From positions 7,119,926-7,183,925 of the forward strand of contig JABACO010000017.1 of NCBI GenBank assembly GCA_013339895.1: a DNA stretch of 64,000 nucleotides. The letters are read 5' to 3'. Below the pieces are notes generated by a model that saw only the letters and a program-made list of their open reading frames with translations, made no database searches and was not told the DNA's origin. How positions within the stretch are numbered: position 1 is the stretch's first letter; each line of letters opens with the position of its first letter. The translations under genes and the position numbers were made by a program. Positions 62,191 to 64,000 of this stretch are shown here, one piece after another. Origin of the DNA: Ephydatia muelleri. Lineage: Eukaryota > Porifera > Demospongiae > Spongillida > Spongillidae.

Positions 62191-63062
62191 GTGTGTGGAA
62201 ATACGTATGTGTGTGTGTGTGTGGGTGGGGGGGGGGAGAGAAATCTTCTGTAGAAGGTGAGCATCTACACATTCCAGGTCTTATGCTCAACTCAGGGTCC
62301 CTACACTCATGTCAATATTAATGTCCAAACCGTTATGTTTTCCAAAATATTATCCAAAACTGAATTTAAAAAAATACACTGTAGTTTCAGTTTTAAGGTA
62401 GCATAGATATTGTCACTTAGGTACTCAGATCATCAACTGCTGCATTCTAATGGTTGAGTTCTTCATTGATAGCCCTTTGCCTCTTCCTTTTAAAGTCGAT
62501 GTTTGTTTATTTGTTTCATTACTTATTTCTTTTCATTTTTATAACTCTATACCATAAAGTACCACAAATAAGCCCCCCCATCTCCCCCAACAATAAAAAT
62601 GGCTCATGACATAACATCCGTATCTTTGTAATCACGAATGCTTCCGTGTATCTTTTGTATAATCATATACATGTATGGGTACCATTTGCTTTCCTGAAAT
62701 GCTGAATACGTTTAAGGAGACATTCACGGTTACGGAGATGCACACGTTTAAACACGAGCTTTTTTTTTGCTGGGGTCAGAGGGGGCTCATTTGCAGTACT
62801 TTACGGTACTACTGTAAATTTTTATCAATGACATTCCTGCAAGAAATAGTACTAATGTATCTTGCAAGATTTTAATGGAGATAACATAAACTAAATGGCC
62901 CATGCACTGATGTTTAAGTTGAAACAGTCATTACTCATTGATTGTAGAACGGACCGGACCCTACAACCCTATAACCGTTTCACCTACCATTACAGCTTTT
63001 TATTAATGGATCTTAGGTTTTGGCCAAATACATGACAATCACACATTACTTTTAACAATTGA

Positions 63063-63233
63063 GATACCAGCTGTTCAAGATATGCAAACAAAAAAAAAAC
63101 CCTAGATACCAGCTGTTCAAGATATGCAAACCAAAAAAACCCCCTAGATACCAGCTGTTCAAGATATGCAAACAAAAAAAAACCCCTAGATACCAGCTGT
63201 TCAAGATATGCAAACCAAAAAAAACCCCTAGAT
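63063..63233. repeat. 42-bp tandem repeat, four copies
   Basis: gataccagctgttcaagata begins at 63,063, 63,105, 63,147 and 63,189. Each copy ends in an A run plus cccta. Confidence 0.95.
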
Positions 63234-63615
63234 TCCTCCCACCTTAATAGGTATTACTTTTCATTGTGCCTATTCAATTGATCACTTTGAATCCATTTTA
63301 TATTAAAATGGCTTTATGAAGCATGTGATTATATGCATTTTAATACCTCCTAGTGTAACTGAACTCATAATTGACATATGCGCAAAGGTGGACAGAAGAA
63401 CTGTGCAGACAAAGTGTGAGTGTCCAAAGTTTTTCAAAACTTTCTGCTTAATCTTTTCCAGGCCCTTGAAACAAGCATAACTGATAAAATTCCAGGATTC
63501 CAAAACCCATAGGGACCCGTCAACTGGTATACAATGACTATAGCATTGCTATGATCAAAAGATCAAGCCACAATAATGATCTCTGTGTTCTGACTTGCAC
63601 TTGTATGCCTATATA

Positions 63616-63839
63616 TGGGATTGTTTCCGTGAAAAGGGACCTAGCGCATACATTATAAAATTTCCAGTATGCACTATAGAAATGTAACGCTTGTATGGCT
63701 AATTAAAAATTCAGAGTCTTACAACTCCATGAGAGATACTCTGATTCTCAGTGCGTAAGAAGGAATGTGTAGAGGTCTTCTCAAATATTAAAAAAATGAA
63801 AAACATGTGTTAGGTCCCGTTTTTGTGGAAACAATCCCA
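63616..63839. mobile_element. MITE, 224 bp, family member 2
   Basis: Ends TGGGATTGTTTCC(G/A) in inverted orientation, with TA on each side (63,614-63,615 and 63,840-63,841). The internal sequence (tgtaacgcttg, atggctaatta, cagtgcgtaagaagg) matches 54,101-54,345 reversed. Confidence 0.8.
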
Positions 63840-64000
63840 TATGTAATTGTTGCATACCAAAATGTCAGAAGTCGAAAACACGAAATGTATACTGTTACTC
63901 AAAACAAACCAAATAGTAAATAAATGACATGAGAATAAAGATGAGTACACTGTATATCGCACTGAGACCCACCCACACTCACGTAATGCCCCCACACTAT

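Overview
This window is metazoan nuclear DNA. Genes are split by short GT-AG introns, microsatellites and minisatellites are dense, and there is a 1,000-N scaffold gap at 23,765-24,764. A demosponge or other early-branching invertebrate fits the mix (cathepsin L with short introns, a GABA-B-like class C receptor with a C-terminal coiled coil, secreted CXCXC-repeat proteins, many decayed transposon genes). The taxonomic call is inference.

Layout. 1-6,014: a partial unknown gene, a broken RecQ-like helicase and, facing it tail to tail, a broken DUF6589 gene. 7,310-8,387: a frameshifted Golgi-type glycosyltransferase. 9,300-11,900: a foldback, a decayed DUF4371/ZMYM-type hAT transposase and a 0.23-kb direct repeat. 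15,003-17,643: an intact eight-coding-exon cathepsin L gene with a TATA box and a 5'UTR intron. 19,000-23,300: repeats, minisatellites and a non-autonomous hAT element with an 8-bp target duplication. 24,765-25,798: the 3' end of a GABA-B-like receptor, cut by the gap. 26,100-46,900 and 51,340-61,600: two copies of one segmental duplication, each carrying a secreted Balbiani-ring-3-like (CXCXC) gene (336 and 576 aa) and each interrupted by different mobile elements. 47,090-50,160: a tandem pair of genes with highly charged 15-aa repeats. 51,050-51,338: a perfect 129-bp inverted repeat. 56,000-58,400: retroelement and integrase debris plus MITEs.

Because the duplicated segments can be compared with each other, one serves as an empty-site reference for the other. 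This supports a 10.1-kb TA-flanked element (36,447-46,522) holding a Tc1-like transposase near one end and a whole hAT transposase gene inside. It also suggests a 5.2-kb inverted-repeat-bounded insertion (26,471-31,674) that holds an apparently intact small secreted-protein gene. Apparently functional host genes are cathepsin L, the receptor, the two CXCXC genes and the small secreted gene. Most other coding matter is decaying transposon sequence. Exon boundaries were read by eye from splice consensus and reading frame. Family names come from motif recognition, not database searches.
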